Origin: Amycolatopsis camponoti
Lineage (GTDB): Bacteria > Actinomycetota > Actinomycetes > Mycobacteriales > Pseudonocardiaceae
Reading direction: 5' to 3'
DNA length: 64,000 nucleotides
Assembly (NCBI RefSeq): GCF_902497555.1
Contig: NZ_CABVGP010000001.1
Coordinates: 3,080,501-3,144,500, forward strand
This document shows positions 50,620 to 58,862 of this stretch, in pieces. Within the stretch, counting starts at the first letter, position 1. The number at the start of each line of letters is the position of its first letter. Position numbers and translations under genes: made by a program. The notes under the pieces were generated by a model. It saw nothing but the letters and a program-made list of their open reading frames with translations. It was not told the origin of the DNA and searched no databases.

Positions 50620-51252
50620 TCAGGAAACGCGGATCCGCGGTTCCGTCTGCTTCCGCACCTGTTCGAAGTCGACGCCCGGAGCCAGCTCCACGAGCGAGAG
50701 CCCGTCCGGAGTCACGTCGAGGACGCACAGGTCGGTGATGATCCGCTGGACGACGCCGCGGCCGGTGTAGGGGAGCGTGCACTCGTCGACGATCTTGGGC
50801 GAGCCGTCGCGGGCGACGTGCTCCATCAGCACGATCACCTTCTTCGCGCCGTGGACCAGGTCCATCGCGCCGCCCATGCCCTTGACCATCTTGCCGGGGA
50901 TCATCCAGTTCGCGAGGTCGCCCGCCGCGGAAACCTGCATCGCGCCGAGGATCGCGGCGTCGATCTTGCCGCCGCGGATCATGCCGAAGGACAACGCCGA
51001 GTCGAAGAACGACGCGCCCTTGCGGACCGTGACGGTTTCCTTGCCCGCGTTGATCAGGTCCGGGTCGACGGCGTCTTCCTCCGGGTACGGCCCCACGCCC
51101 AGGATGCCGTTCTCCGACTGCAGGACGAGCTCGACGTCGTCGGGCACGTAGTTGGGCACCAGCGTCGGCAGGCCGATCCCGAGGTTCACGTAGTCGCCGT
51201 CGCGCAGTTCGCCGGCGGCGCGGGCGGCCATCTCGTTGCGGTTCCACGCCAT
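50620..51252 (-). CDS. scoB: Succinyl-CoA:3-ketoacid CoA-transferase, subunit B
   Basis: A 210-aa protein with start ATG 51252. It carries the family I CoA-transferase catalytic Glu47 in LQSENGILG, the [12 protein letters not shown] segment and the conserved [20 protein letters not shown] region. It moves CoA from succinyl-CoA to acetoacetate. It follows scoA with a 1-bp gap. The homogentisate pathway encoded 2.5 kb away ends in acetoacetate, so the two loci fit one catabolic route. A 3-oxoadipate substrate (PcaJ) is less likely given the subunit A motifs. Confidence 0.9.
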   Translation of the reverse strand: MAWNRNEMAARAAGELRDGDYVNLGIGLPTLVPNYVPDDVELVLQSENGILGVGPYPEEDAVDPDLINAGKETVTVRKGASFFDSALSFGMIRGGKIDAAILGAMQVSAAGDLANWMIPGKMVKGMGGAMDLVHGAKKVIVLMEHVARDGSPKIVDECTLPYTGRGVVQRIITDLCVLDVTPDGLSLVELAPGVDFEQVRKQTEPRIRVS

Positions 51253-51253
51253 G

Positions 51254-52033
51254 TCAGCGAGCCTCCGTTCCGGTGCGCACTGTGCGCTTCTCGATCGGCT
51301 TGTCCGCGGCCTGCTCCGGCGTCAGCGCTACCACGCGGTGCACGTACGCGCCCGGCAGGTGGACGTCGTTGGGGTCGAGCTCGCCCGGTTCGACGAGCTG
51401 CTCGACCTCGGCGATCGTGACGCGGCCGGACATGGCGGCCAGCGGGTTGAAGTTGCGGGCCGCGTCCTTGAAGACGAGGTTGCCGTGCCGGTCGCCGCGC
51501 CAGGCGCGGACCAGGCCGTAGTCGGCGACGATCGCGCGTTCGAGGACGAACTCCTGGCCGTCGAAGCTCTGCTTCTGCTTCGGCGGGCTCGCCTTCTCGA
51601 CGTTGCCGGCGGTGTCGTACTTCCACGGCAGGCCGCCGTCGGCGACCTGGGTGCCCGCGCCGGTGGCGGTGAAGAACGCGGGGATCCCGGACCCGCCGGC
51701 GCGCAGCCGCTCGGCGAGCGTGCCCTGCGGGGTCAGCTCGACCTCCAGCTCGCCGCCGAGGTACTGGCGCGCGAACTCCTTGTTCTCCCCGACGTACGAG
51801 GCGACGACGCGGCGCAGGCGGCCGGCGCCGAGGAGGATGCCCAGCCCCCAGCCGTCGACTCCGGCGTTGTTCGAGACCACCTCGAGGTTCGTCGTCCCCG
51901 CCTCGAACAGCGCGTGGACGAGAACGGCGGGCACACCGCACATCCCGAAGCCGCCGACCGCGAGGGTGGCGCCGTCGGGGATGTCGGCGACGGCCTGCGC
52001 GGCCGACACGATCACCTTGTCCATGGCCGTCAT
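51254..52033 (-). CDS. scoA: Succinyl-CoA:3-ketoacid CoA-transferase, subunit A
   Basis: A 259-aa protein starting at ATG 52033 (ATG 52024 also possible). It has [10 protein letters not shown] (CoA binding), [46 protein letters not shown] and the end [10 protein letters not shown]. The VGENK and IEKRTV motifs are those of ScoA rather than PcaI. It forms the heteromeric transferase with ScoB and lies divergent from an IclR regulator that probably controls it. Confidence 0.9.
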   Translation of the reverse strand: MTAMDKVIVSAAQAVADIPDGATLAVGGFGMCGVPAVLVHALFEAGTTNLEVVSNNAGVDGWGLGILLGAGRLRRVVASYVGENKEFARQYLGGELEVELTPQGTLAERLRAGGSGIPAFFTATGAGTQVADGGLPWKYDTAGNVEKASPPKQKQSFDGQEFVLERAIVADYGLVRAWRGDRHGNLVFKDAARNFNPLAAMSGRVTIAEVEQLVEPGELDPNDVHLPGAYVHRVVALTPEQAADKPIEKRTVRTGTEAR

Positions 52034-52062
52034 CAGACCTTTGGGGTGGGTTTGCGGTCAAC

Positions 52063-52135
52063 CAGTGAACGCGGTCTACCTGCGGGTTGTTCGTCTCGTG
52101 GTCGATTCGGGTGGGGTAGTGTTCACTGAGTGGAC
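52063..52135. promoter_or_regulatory. Divergent scoAB/IclR promoter with CAGTGAAC/GTTCACTG sites
   Basis: CAGTGAAC (52063-52070) and its exact inverse GTTCACTG (52121-52128) flank the intergenic region. The right-hand site extends as GTTCACTGAGTGGAC, a near-dyad that overlaps the IclR GTG start at 52130. This is a plausible pair of IclR binding sites. Confidence 0.45.
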
Positions 52136-52882
52136 GCTCCTGGAGATCTCGTCGGCCGGACCCATCGGGCTTTGCGGGCTGTCGCGGTTCATGAGCCCGG
52201 GGGTGCCACGACGACGGCTTTGGCCCGGGAGGCGGGGTTGCCCCGGCCTACCGTGCATCGGCTGCTGATGTCGTTGCAGGGTGTCGGGATGGTGGAGCGG
52301 GATGGTGACCGGTGGGTGCTGGGGCCGGAGCTTTACTTCCTCGGAGTGGCTGCTGCTCGGCGTTATGACGTCACCGAGGCCGCTTTGCCTGTTGTCCGGC
52401 GGCTTGCCCTTGCTACGGGGGAGAGTGCGTTCTTTTCCGCGCGGCGGGGGGAGGAGACGATCTGCTTGATCCGGGAGGATGGGGCGTTTCCCATTCGGAG
52501 TCATGTTTTGTTCGAGGGAGCTCGGTTTCCGTTGGGGGTGGTTTCGGCGGGGATGGTGGTTCTGGCTCATCTTCCTGATCGGGAGGTTGACGACTACCTG
52601 GGGCGGGTGGATCTTGCTGCTTACGGGCCTCAGCACGACGTCGGTGAGATTCGGCGGCACATTGCGGCTACTCGGATTCGGGGGTATTCGGTGAATCCTG
52701 GGCTTGTCGTCGAGGGTAGCTGGGGGTTGGCTGCTGCCGTTTTCGATTCGGGTGGTTCTCCGCGGTGGGCTTTGAGCTTGACTGGGGTTGCGCATCGGTT
52801 CGGGAGTGAGCGGGTTCCGCAGTTGGGGGCTTTGTTGTTGCGGGAGGCTCATGGGCTTTCGGAGATTTTGGCTCGGGGTTGA
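52130..52882 (+). CDS. IclR-family transcriptional regulator
   Basis: A 250-aa protein starting at GTG 52130. The winged helix is at about 8-70 (ALRAVAVHEPGGATTTALAREAGL, RPTVHRLLMSLQGVGMVERDGD), followed by the GAF-like IclR effector domain (LPVVRRLALATGESAFFSARRG, then FPLGVVSAGMVVLAHL). It is divergent from scoA and probably regulates scoAB. Its codon use is odd: many codons end in T (GCT, CTT, GTT, GGT), giving lower third-position GC than its neighbours, especially after about 52350. Confidence 0.9.
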   Translation: MDAPGDLVGRTHRALRAVAVHEPGGATTTALAREAGLPRPTVHRLLMSLQGVGMVERDGDRWVLGPELYFLGVAAARRYDVTEAALPVVRRLALATGESAFFSARRGEETICLIREDGAFPIRSHVLFEGARFPLGVVSAGMVVLAHLPDREVDDYLGRVDLAAYGPQHDVGEIRRHIAATRIRGYSVNPGLVVEGSWGLAAAVFDSGGSPRWALSLTGVAHRFGSERVPQLGALLLREAHGLSEILARG

Positions 52883-52950
52883 GGTTGTTCCGGGGGTGAG
52901 TTCTTCGCTGGGGTGATTTTCTTCGCAACCCCGACGCCCTGATTGTGACT

Positions 52951-53009
52951 ACGGCCGGCAGCACCGCGTCAAGGCGGGAAAGATGCCTTGACCCGGCACT
53001 GCCGGCCGT
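52951..53009. terminator. Long hairpin after the IclR gene
   Basis: Arms 52951-52975 and 52985-53009 (ACGGCCGGCAG...GTCAAGGC and its partner) pair over 25 positions with three mismatches around a 9-nt loop. The strength and position 68 bp after the IclR stop suggest a terminator or a mobile palindromic repeat. Two exact 20-bp direct repeats (GGGCTTCGGTGGGTGGTGGG) follow at 53043-53062 and 53066-53085. Confidence 0.65.
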
Positions 53010-53143
53010 GTTCTGGCTTCGGATCGGGGTTGCGGGGGGTCTGGGCTTCGGTGGGTGGTGGGTGCGGGCTTCGGTGGGTGGTGGGGCGCTCAGCTCCGCG
53101 TGCGCAACTGGTTGTGATTTTGACTATTTGTTAAGGTGCTCTG

Positions 53144-53665
53144 ATGGAAGAGCCGTTGGACTTCTGGTCGTTCGTCGAGCTGGCCAACCGGCGGCTCGCC
53201 ACGGAATACGGCTTCCGTCACCAGTTGGCCACCGAGGTGCTGCTCACCCTCAACCGGGCCTCGGACCTGGTCACCTATGACCTCGAGGCCGCTGTGCACC
53301 GGCCGCGCGGGCGGTCTTGGTCGGCCTTTCGGCTGCTTTTCGTGGTCTGGCTGGCCGGGCCCCTGGAACCCAAGAGCGCCGCTCGGCTCACCGGGATGAG
53401 CCGGGCTGCTGTGTCGAACCTGATGAAGCCGCTCGTCGCGGACGGGCTGCTCGACCGCGTTCCGGACGCCCGGGATGGCCGGTCGGTCCAGCTGTCGCTG
53501 ACACGGGCCGGGCACGACGAGATGGTCTCGGTGTTCCGCGAGCACAACGAGCGCGAGTTCGGCTGGACCGCCGCCCTCACCGAGGAAGAACAACGGATCC
53601 TCGTGATGCTGCTGGGCAAGCTGATCACCGGCCGGGCGGGGGCCGACACCCGCAGCCGGTCGTGA
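53144..53665 (+). CDS. MarR-family regulator of the homogentisate operon (probable)
   Basis: A 173-aa protein starting at ATG 53144. A helical N-terminus of about 45 residues precedes the winged helix (SAFRLLFVVWLAGPLEPKSAARLTG, RAAVSNLMKPLVADGLLDRV, then the wing DARDGRSVQLSLT). It lies just upstream of hmgA on the same strand; its stop is inside a hairpin repeat. TTGAC-N5-GTTAA (53120-53134) before it and TAGTT-N8-AACTA (53726-53743) before hmgA are possible binding sites. Regulation of tyrosine/homogentisate catabolism is inferred from position. Confidence 0.87.
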   Translation: MEEPLDFWSFVELANRRLATEYGFRHQLATEVLLTLNRASDLVTYDLEAAVHRPRGRSWSAFRLLFVVWLAGPLEPKSAARLTGMSRAAVSNLMKPLVADGLLDRVPDARDGRSVQLSLTRAGHDEMVSVFREHNEREFGWTAALTEEEQRILVMLLGKLITGRAGADTRSRS

Positions 53666-53703
53666 GTGAGAAACAGGGTTAGAACACAGTTTCTCACTCA
53701 CGA
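53660..53703. repeat. Dispersed palindrome, copy 2
   Basis: TCGTGAGTGAGAAAC (53660-53674) and its exact inverse (53689-53703) flank a 14-nt centre. Read on the opposite strand it matches the element at 8445-8488 at 43 of 44 bases; the one difference makes a mismatch in the inner stem. It overlaps the MarR stop codon and probably separates that transcript from hmgA. Confidence 0.8.
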
Positions 53704-53725
53704 GCACTTGCGCCGCCGCCAAAGT

Positions 53726-53743
53726 TAGTTAAAGTCTGAACTA
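53726..53743. promoter_or_regulatory. Possible MarR operator upstream of hmgA
   Basis: TAGTT (53726-53730) and AACTA (53739-53743) form an 18-bp dyad within AAGTTAGTTAAAGTCTGAAC, 22-39 bp before the hmgA ATG. A looser related site (TTGAC-N5-GTTAA, 53120-53134) precedes the MarR gene. Both sit where a repressor would block transcription. Confidence 0.45.
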
Positions 53744-53764
53744 TACCGGCCAGGAGGCGAACCT

Positions 53765-54964
53765 ATGGCGTACTACCGCCGAGCGGGGACCATCCCGCCG
53801 AAGCGGCACACCCAGCACCGCACACCCGAGGGCGGGCTGTACTCCGAAGAGCTGATGGGCGAGGAGGGCTTCTCCTCGGACTCGTCGCTGCTCTACCACC
53901 GCGGGGTGCCTTCGGCGATCGTCGGCGCGACGCCGTGGGATCTGCCCGACCAGACGCTCACCGAGAACCGCCCGCTCGTGCCTCGCCACCTGAAGCTCCA
54001 CGAGCTGTTCGCGGGCAACGACTGGAAGAGCGCCGACGTCGTCACCGGCCGGCGGCTGGTGCTGGGCAACGGGGACGTCCGGATCTCCTACGTCGCGGCG
54101 GGGGAGACCTCGCCGCTCTACCGCAACGCCGTCGGCGACGAGTGCGTGTACGTCGAGTCCGGCGAAGCGCGGGTCGAGACCGTGTTCGGCGTGCTGGACG
54201 CTCGTCAGGGCGACTACGTGATCCTGCCGCGCGCCACCACGCACCGCTGGGTGCCGGTCGGCGACGAGCCGCTGCGCGCCTACGTCGTCGAGGCCAACTC
54301 GCACATCACGCCGCCGAAGCGGTACCTCTCGAAGTTCGGGCAGTTGCTGGAGCACGCGCCCTACTGCGAGCGCGACCTGCACGGGCCCGACGAGCCGTTC
54401 CTGGCCGAGGGCGAGGACGTCGAGGTGCTCGTCAAGCACCGCGGCTCGCGGGGCATCACCGGCACCCGGTACGTCTACCCGACGCACCCGTTCGACGTCG
54501 TCGGCTGGGACGGGTTCCTCTACCCCTACACCTTCAACATCGCCGACTTCGAGCCCATCACCGGCCGCGTGCACCAGCCGCCGCCCGTGCACCAGGTGTT
54601 CGAGGGCCACAACTTCGTCATCTGCAACTTCGTGCCGCGCAAGGTCGACTACCACCCCCTGGCCGTGCCGGTGCCGTACTACCACTCCAATGTGGACTCC
54701 GACGAGGTGATGTTCTACTGCGGCGGGAACTACGAGGCCCGCAAGGGTTCCGGCATCGCCCAGGGCTCGATCAGCCTGCACCCGGGCGGCCACAGCCACG
54801 GCCCGCAGCCCGGCGCGGTCGAGCGGTCGCTCGGCGCGGAGTTCTTCGACGAGCTGGCCGTCATGGTCGACACGTTCCGGCCGCTCGAACTCGGCGAGGG
54901 CGGTCTGGCCAGTGAAGACCCCGGCTACGCGTGGACCTGGGCGGGACGGGGGCCGGTCGGATGA
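53765..54964 (+). CDS. hmgA: Homogentisate 1,2-dioxygenase
   Basis: A 399-aa protein starting at ATG 53765 with AGGAGG upstream. It is a cupin-fold ring-cleaving enzyme; probable iron ligands are His307 and Glu314 in YYHSNVDSDEV and a His in SLHPGGHSHGPQPG at about 339-343. It opens homogentisate to maleylacetoacetate with O2 in tyrosine and phenylalanine breakdown. It is the first gene of a three-gene operon joined by 4-bp overlaps (ATGA) to the next two genes. Confidence 0.93.
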   Translation: MAYYRRAGTIPPKRHTQHRTPEGGLYSEELMGEEGFSSDSSLLYHRGVPSAIVGATPWDLPDQTLTENRPLVPRHLKLHELFAGNDWKSADVVTGRRLVLGNGDVRISYVAAGETSPLYRNAVGDECVYVESGEARVETVFGVLDARQGDYVILPRATTHRWVPVGDEPLRAYVVEANSHITPPKRYLSKFGQLLEHAPYCERDLHGPDEPFLAEGEDVEVLVKHRGSRGITGTRYVYPTHPFDVVGWDGFLYPYTFNIADFEPITGRVHQPPPVHQVFEGHNFVICNFVPRKVDYHPLAVPVPYYHSNVDSDEVMFYCGGNYEARKGSGIAQGSISLHPGGHSHGPQPGAVERSLGAEFFDELAVMVDTFRPLELGEGGLASEDPGYAWTWAGRGPVG

Positions 54965-55761
54965 TTCCCGCGCTCTTCACCGGCCTGTGCGACGACGCCG
55001 CCGTGTTCCCGCCCGGCCTGGCCTCCCTGCCGGACGCGGTCGCCGCGCACGACGGGTACCGGAAGGCCTGGTACGCCGACCTCGTCGGGCCGCTGGTGCT
55101 CGCCGCCCCGGCGCTCGACGCGCTGGGCGATCTGCTCGGGCCGCGGGAGAAGCCGTTGCCGGTCGCGGTGACGCTGCCCGGCGGCCCCGCGGGCCTGCCC
55201 GCCGTGCTCGACGCCGCCAAGACGTTGCCGGTGGAGCTACGGGCTCTCGAAATCGCCGTGCCGGCCGGCCTGGGACCGGCCGAGCTGCTCGACGCGGTGT
55301 CGGCCGCGACCGCGCCGGTCTACGTGGAGATCCCGCGCGACGACCGCGGTGGGCCGCTGCTGCGGGCGCTCGCCGGGACGGGCCACCGCGCGAAGTTCCG
55401 CACCGGGGGCGTCCGCGCCGACCTCTACCCGTCCGAGGCCGAGCTGGCCGCGTCGATCCAGGCCGCGGTCGACGCCGGGGTCCCGTTCAAGGCGACCGCC
55501 GGGCTGCACCACGCGCTGCGCAACACCGACCCGGAAACCGGGTTCGAGCAGCACGGGTTCCTCAACCTGCTGCTCGCGGCCGGCGACCCCGACCACGCCG
55601 AAGCGCACCTCGCCGAGCGGGACGGCGCGGTCGTCGCCGGGTTCGTCCGTGACCTCGAAGACGGCGTCCGCACGCGGTTCACGTCGTTCGGCACCTGCAG
55701 CATCACCGACCCCCTGTCCGAGCTGGCCGCCCTCGGCCTGCTGCCCCGAGGAGAGGCATGA
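54961..55761 (+). CDS. Conserved-looking protein between hmgA and fahA, function unknown
   Basis: A 266-aa protein. ATG 54961 overlaps the hmgA stop, and its own stop overlaps the fahA start, so it is translationally coupled to both. It begins IPALFTGLCDDAAVFPPGLA and contains YVEIPRDDRGG, KFRTGGVRADLYPSEAEL, GVPFKATAGLHHALRN and TRFTSFGTCSITDPLSEL. The strand-helix pattern hints at an alpha/beta barrel. It is not a glutathione-S-transferase-like or DinB-like (mycothiol-dependent) isomerase. Position suggests a role in converting maleylacetoacetate or a side product. I do not recognise the family. Confidence 0.8.
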   Translation: MIPALFTGLCDDAAVFPPGLASLPDAVAAHDGYRKAWYADLVGPLVLAAPALDALGDLLGPREKPLPVAVTLPGGPAGLPAVLDAAKTLPVELRALEIAVPAGLGPAELLDAVSAATAPVYVEIPRDDRGGPLLRALAGTGHRAKFRTGGVRADLYPSEAELAASIQAAVDAGVPFKATAGLHHALRNTDPETGFEQHGFLNLLLAAGDPDHAEAHLAERDGAVVAGFVRDLEDGVRTRFTSFGTCSITDPLSELAALGLLPRGEA

Positions 55762-56924
55762 CCACGATCGACATCCCCGCCGGCTCCCCGTTCGGCACCG
55801 CGAATCTGCCCTACGGTGTGTTCTCCGTCGGCGGCGACGCCCCGCGGGTCGGCGTCCGCGTCGGGGACTCCGTGCTGGACCTGGCTCGCGCGCTCGGCGA
55901 CGACGTCTTCGCCGCGTCGTCGCTGAACCCGTTCATGGCGCAGGGGTACGACCGCTGGGTGGCGGTCCGGTCGCAGGTGACCTCGCTCGTGGCCGGGGAG
56001 GTGCCGGACGACGCCGTGCACGCGGTCGGCGACGTCACGCTGCACCTGCCGTTCGAGGTCGCGGACTACGTCGACTTCTACGCTTCCGAGCACCACGCGT
56101 CCAACGTCGGACGGCTGTTCCGGCCGGACGCGGAACCGCTGCTGCCCAACTGGAAGCACCTGCCGGTCGGCTACCACGGCCGGGCCGGGACGATCCTGGT
56201 CTCGGGCACGGACATCGTCCGCCCGAGCGGCCAGCGCAAGGGTGACCCGGCGCCGGTGTTCGGCCCGAGCACGCGCCTGGACATCGAGGCGGAGCTGGGC
56301 TTCGTCGTCGGCACGGGCACACCGCTGAACACCCCGATCGCCCCGGACGACTTCGCCCGGCACGTGTTCGGCGCGGTGCTGCTCAACGACTGGTCCGCGC
56401 GCGACATCCAGGCCTGGGAGTACGTGCCGCTGGGCCCGAACCTGGGCAAGAGCTTCGCGACGTCGGTCTCGGCGTGGGTCGTCCCGATCCTCGCGCTGGA
56501 GGCGGCGCGGATCCCGCTGCCCGGCCAGGACCCGGAACCGCTGCCGTACCTGCGCGAAAGCCGGCCGTGGGGGCTCGACGTCGACCTGGTCGTCGAGTGG
56601 AACGGCGAGGAGGTCAGCCGCCCGCCGTACCGCGAGATGTACTGGTCGCCGGCGCAGATGCTGGCCCACCTGACGATCAACGGCGCGTCGTCGCGCACCG
56701 GCGACCTGTACGGCTCCGGCACGATCTCGGGCCCGGAGAAGCACCAGCGCGGCGCGTTCCTGGAGCTGAGCTGGGGCGGCCAGGAACCGCTGACGGTCAA
56801 GGGCGAGGAGCGCAGCTTCCTCCTCGACGGCGACGAGGTCGTGATCACCGGCACGGCGCCGGGCGCGAACGGCGAACGCATCGGCTTCGGGGAAGTCCGC
56901 GGTCGCGTCCTCCCGGCCGGCTGA
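55758..56924 (+). CDS. fahA: Fumarylacetoacetase
   Basis: A 388-aa protein starting at ATG 55758, overlapping the previous stop by 4 bp. It has an N-terminal SH3-like part (residues 1-110) and the FAH beta-roll with metal ligands in YVDFYASEHHASNVGRLF (Asp), DIEAELGFVVG (two Glu) and LLNDWSARDIQAWEY (Asp). It cleaves fumarylacetoacetate to fumarate and acetoacetate, the last step of the homogentisate pathway. A strong hairpin follows 27 bp downstream. Confidence 0.93.
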   Translation: MTTIDIPAGSPFGTANLPYGVFSVGGDAPRVGVRVGDSVLDLARALGDDVFAASSLNPFMAQGYDRWVAVRSQVTSLVAGEVPDDAVHAVGDVTLHLPFEVADYVDFYASEHHASNVGRLFRPDAEPLLPNWKHLPVGYHGRAGTILVSGTDIVRPSGQRKGDPAPVFGPSTRLDIEAELGFVVGTGTPLNTPIAPDDFARHVFGAVLLNDWSARDIQAWEYVPLGPNLGKSFATSVSAWVVPILALEAARIPLPGQDPEPLPYLRESRPWGLDVDLVVEWNGEEVSRPPYREMYWSPAQMLAHLTINGASSRTGDLYGSGTISGPEKHQRGAFLELSWGGQEPLTVKGEERSFLLDGDEVVITGTAPGANGERIGFGEVRGRVLPAG

Positions 56925-56950
56925 GCCACGCGGATCTCGTCACCGCCGAC

Positions 56951-56980
56951 CCGTTTCGCGGCGAATCCGCCGCGAAACGG
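56951..56980. terminator. Strong bidirectional terminator after fahA
   Basis: CCGTTTCGCGGCG (56951-56963) and CGCCGCGAAACGG (56968-56980) form a perfect 13-bp stem with the tetraloop AATC. It lies between the convergent fahA and SARP genes. The remaining sequence to 57066 is AT-richer and has no gene. Confidence 0.8.
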
Positions 56981-57066
56981 CCACCGGCCGCGCGAATAAA
57001 TGGTCCACCGGCCCACCGCAATTCCGGTAACGATCACAGTCCGCAATTCGGTGGCGAATTCCGCGG

Positions 57067-57792
57067 CTAGTGCGCGTGCATGTGCGGCAGGAGCCGGCGG
57101 AGCGCGTCGGACGGTTCGAGCCCCAGTTCTTCCATCAACGTGTGACGGCACTGCTCGTACTGGTGCTGGGCCGAGGCCCGGTTGCCGGCGGCGAGGTGCG
57201 CGTCGATGAGGACGCGGTGCGCGCTCTCCCGCAACGGTTCGGCGCGCACCGCGGCCAGCCCGGCCGCCACCGCCTCGCCGTGCCGGCCGGCCGTCGTGAG
57301 CCGCTTCGCCATGGCCTCCAACGCATACAGCCGCAGCTGGTGGTACTGCTCCTGCTCGAGCAGCACCCACTCGTTGTCCGACCACTCGGGCAGCAGGTCG
57401 GCGGACAGGTCGTCGCGAGTGCGCCGGTCCAGGATGTCGTCGCAGCCGCAGGTCCGGTCGAGCAGGCGGTGGGCGCGGGCGACCGCGTCGTGGATGTCGA
57501 CGGTGATGTTGCCCGCCAGCGCCATCTCCTGCACGGACGCGTCGATGACCCGGTGCCCGGTGCGCGACGCGCGCCACAGCGACGAGCGCAGGTTCGCGTT
57601 GGCGCGGGGCGTGGTCGCCTCCGGCCACAGCGTTCTCGCCACGTACGTTCTGGTGCGGGGCCGGTCCTGCAGCGCGAGGAAGGCGAGCAGCCGCTGCGCG
57701 CTCGACGACAGCGCCACCCGGTCGTCGTCCACGAGCAGCGTGAATCCCTTCAGCAGCCGCAGTGTCACTATCTGCGTTTCTCCAGTGCGCAT
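57067..57792 (-). CDS. SARP/BTAD-type regulator beside the injection-system genes
   Basis: A 241-aa protein starting at ATG 57792. An N-terminal winged helix (about 10-95, LRLLKGFTLLVDDDRVALSSSAQRLLAFLAL, ANANLRSSLWRAS) precedes a BTAD helical domain (about 105-240, LRLYALEAMAKRL, ESAHRVLIDAHLAAGN, HQYEQCRHTLMEELGLEPSD). It lacks ATPase and TPR parts, so it is a small SARP like ActII-4. It lies upstream of, and divergent from, the contractile injection genes and is probably their activator. Confidence 0.87.
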   Translation of the reverse strand: MRTGETQIVTLRLLKGFTLLVDDDRVALSSSAQRLLAFLALQDRPRTRTYVARTLWPEATTPRANANLRSSLWRASRTGHRVIDASVQEMALAGNITVDIHDAVARAHRLLDRTCGCDDILDRRTRDDLSADLLPEWSDNEWVLLEQEQYHQLRLYALEAMAKRLTTAGRHGEAVAAGLAAVRAEPLRESAHRVLIDAHLAAGNRASAQHQYEQCRHTLMEELGLEPSDALRRLLPHMHAH

Positions 57793-57904
57793 CGGCTCCC
57801 CAACCTCTGCCCGGCACCGATCGGATCGACCCCACCCTTGAGCAATTCGAGACCCCGGTGCGAAACGTTACCGGAATTATCGCGTGCGTGGCGTCAACGG
57901 GGCG

Positions 57905-58138
57905 TCACGAAAACGTCATCGGGCCTGATCCGACCTCGTCCAGCCAGTTCCGGACGGCCGCGAGCACCGCTTCCGGAGAGGTCACCGCGAGCGGCTTGGC
58001 CTCGGTCGTGCCGATCGTGGAGAGGATGCGGACGCGGAGGGCGTCGGGCTCGCCGCCTTCCAGCCACGCACGGATGACCATGCTGCCGGAACGCTCTTCG
58101 GGGGGCTCCACCAGAGCAGCATGCGCCCGGTGTGTCAC
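57905..58138 (-). CDS. Small conserved-type protein near the injection-system promoter
   Basis: A 77-aa ORF from GTG 58138. MVIRAWLEGG, LRVRILSTIGTTE and SPEAVLAAVRNWLDEV give a compact alpha/beta pattern, similar from memory to short proteins found beside SARP regulators in actinobacterial injection-system clusters. It has no membrane helix. It lies 112 bp upstream of the SARP gene on the same strand and divergent from the DUF4255 gene. Function unknown. Confidence 0.6.
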   Translation of the reverse strand: MTHRAHAALVEPPEERSGSMVIRAWLEGGEPDALRVRILSTIGTTEAKPLAVTSPEAVLAAVRNWLDEVGSGPMTFS

Positions 58139-58289
58139 CGCCGCGTCGCGGGCACGTCAACGCGCGCGGCGGGAACGCCGCCGTGACGTTCGCGCGACGC
58201 GCTGATCGCGGCCGCGCCACGCCACCCCTGCGATGCTGCGCCCCGGCAGGCCGGAGCCACCGCCCGGCTTGCCACAGGGGAGGACAGGC

Positions 58290-58862
58290 ATGGGCGATTT
58301 CGGCGTCGTCGCCGACGTTTCGACGATCATCGTGAACCGGCTCACCGAGGCGCTGCGCAGCCTCGATCCGAACGACCCGCCGAGGGCGCAGCTGAGCGAC
58401 CTCGAGGACCGGCCGAGCCAGGCCACGCTCACGGTCTTCCTCTACGAGATCGCCGAAGACCCGACCTCGCGCAACCGGCCGCCGGTCCGCTCGCTCCCGC
58501 CGGCACCGCCCACGAGCCGCAAGCCGCCGATGGCGCTGCTGCTGCGCTACCTGATCACCCCGTGGGGCGGCAACCAGGAAACCCAGCACCAGATGATCGG
58601 CCGCGCCCTCCAGGTCTTCTACGACGACGCGATCTGGTCCGGCGAAGAGCTGACGGGCAGCCTGGCCGGCACCACCGAAGCACTGCAGTTCACGCTGACC
58701 CCGCTGACGCTCGACCAGAAGTCGTGGATCTGGTACGCGATCCAGAAGCCGTACCGGCTGTCCCTCAACTACGAGGTCCGGGTCGTCAACCTCGACTCCC
58801 TCGACGTCGCCGAGCTCCGGCTCGTGCGCAGCCGGACGATCAGCGGGGCGTCGCGGCCATGA
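58290..58862 (+). CDS. DUF4255 protein (Pvc16/Afp16-like) of a contractile injection system
   Basis: A 190-aa protein starting at ATG 58290 after AGGGGAGGA. It has the DUF4255 pattern: VVADVSTIIVNRLTEALRSL, TVFLYEIAEDPTSRNRPP, PPMALLLRYLITPWGGNQE, and the late YRLSLNYEVRVVNLDS. In phage-tail-like particles this protein caps the sheath and tube and sets tail termination. It is the first structural gene of the cluster and overlaps the next by 4 bp. Confidence 0.87.
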   Translation: MGDFGVVADVSTIIVNRLTEALRSLDPNDPPRAQLSDLEDRPSQATLTVFLYEIAEDPTSRNRPPVRSLPPAPPTSRKPPMALLLRYLITPWGGNQETQHQMIGRALQVFYDDAIWSGEELTGSLAGTTEALQFTLTPLTLDQKSWIWYAIQKPYRLSLNYEVRVVNLDSLDVAELRLVRSRTISGASRP

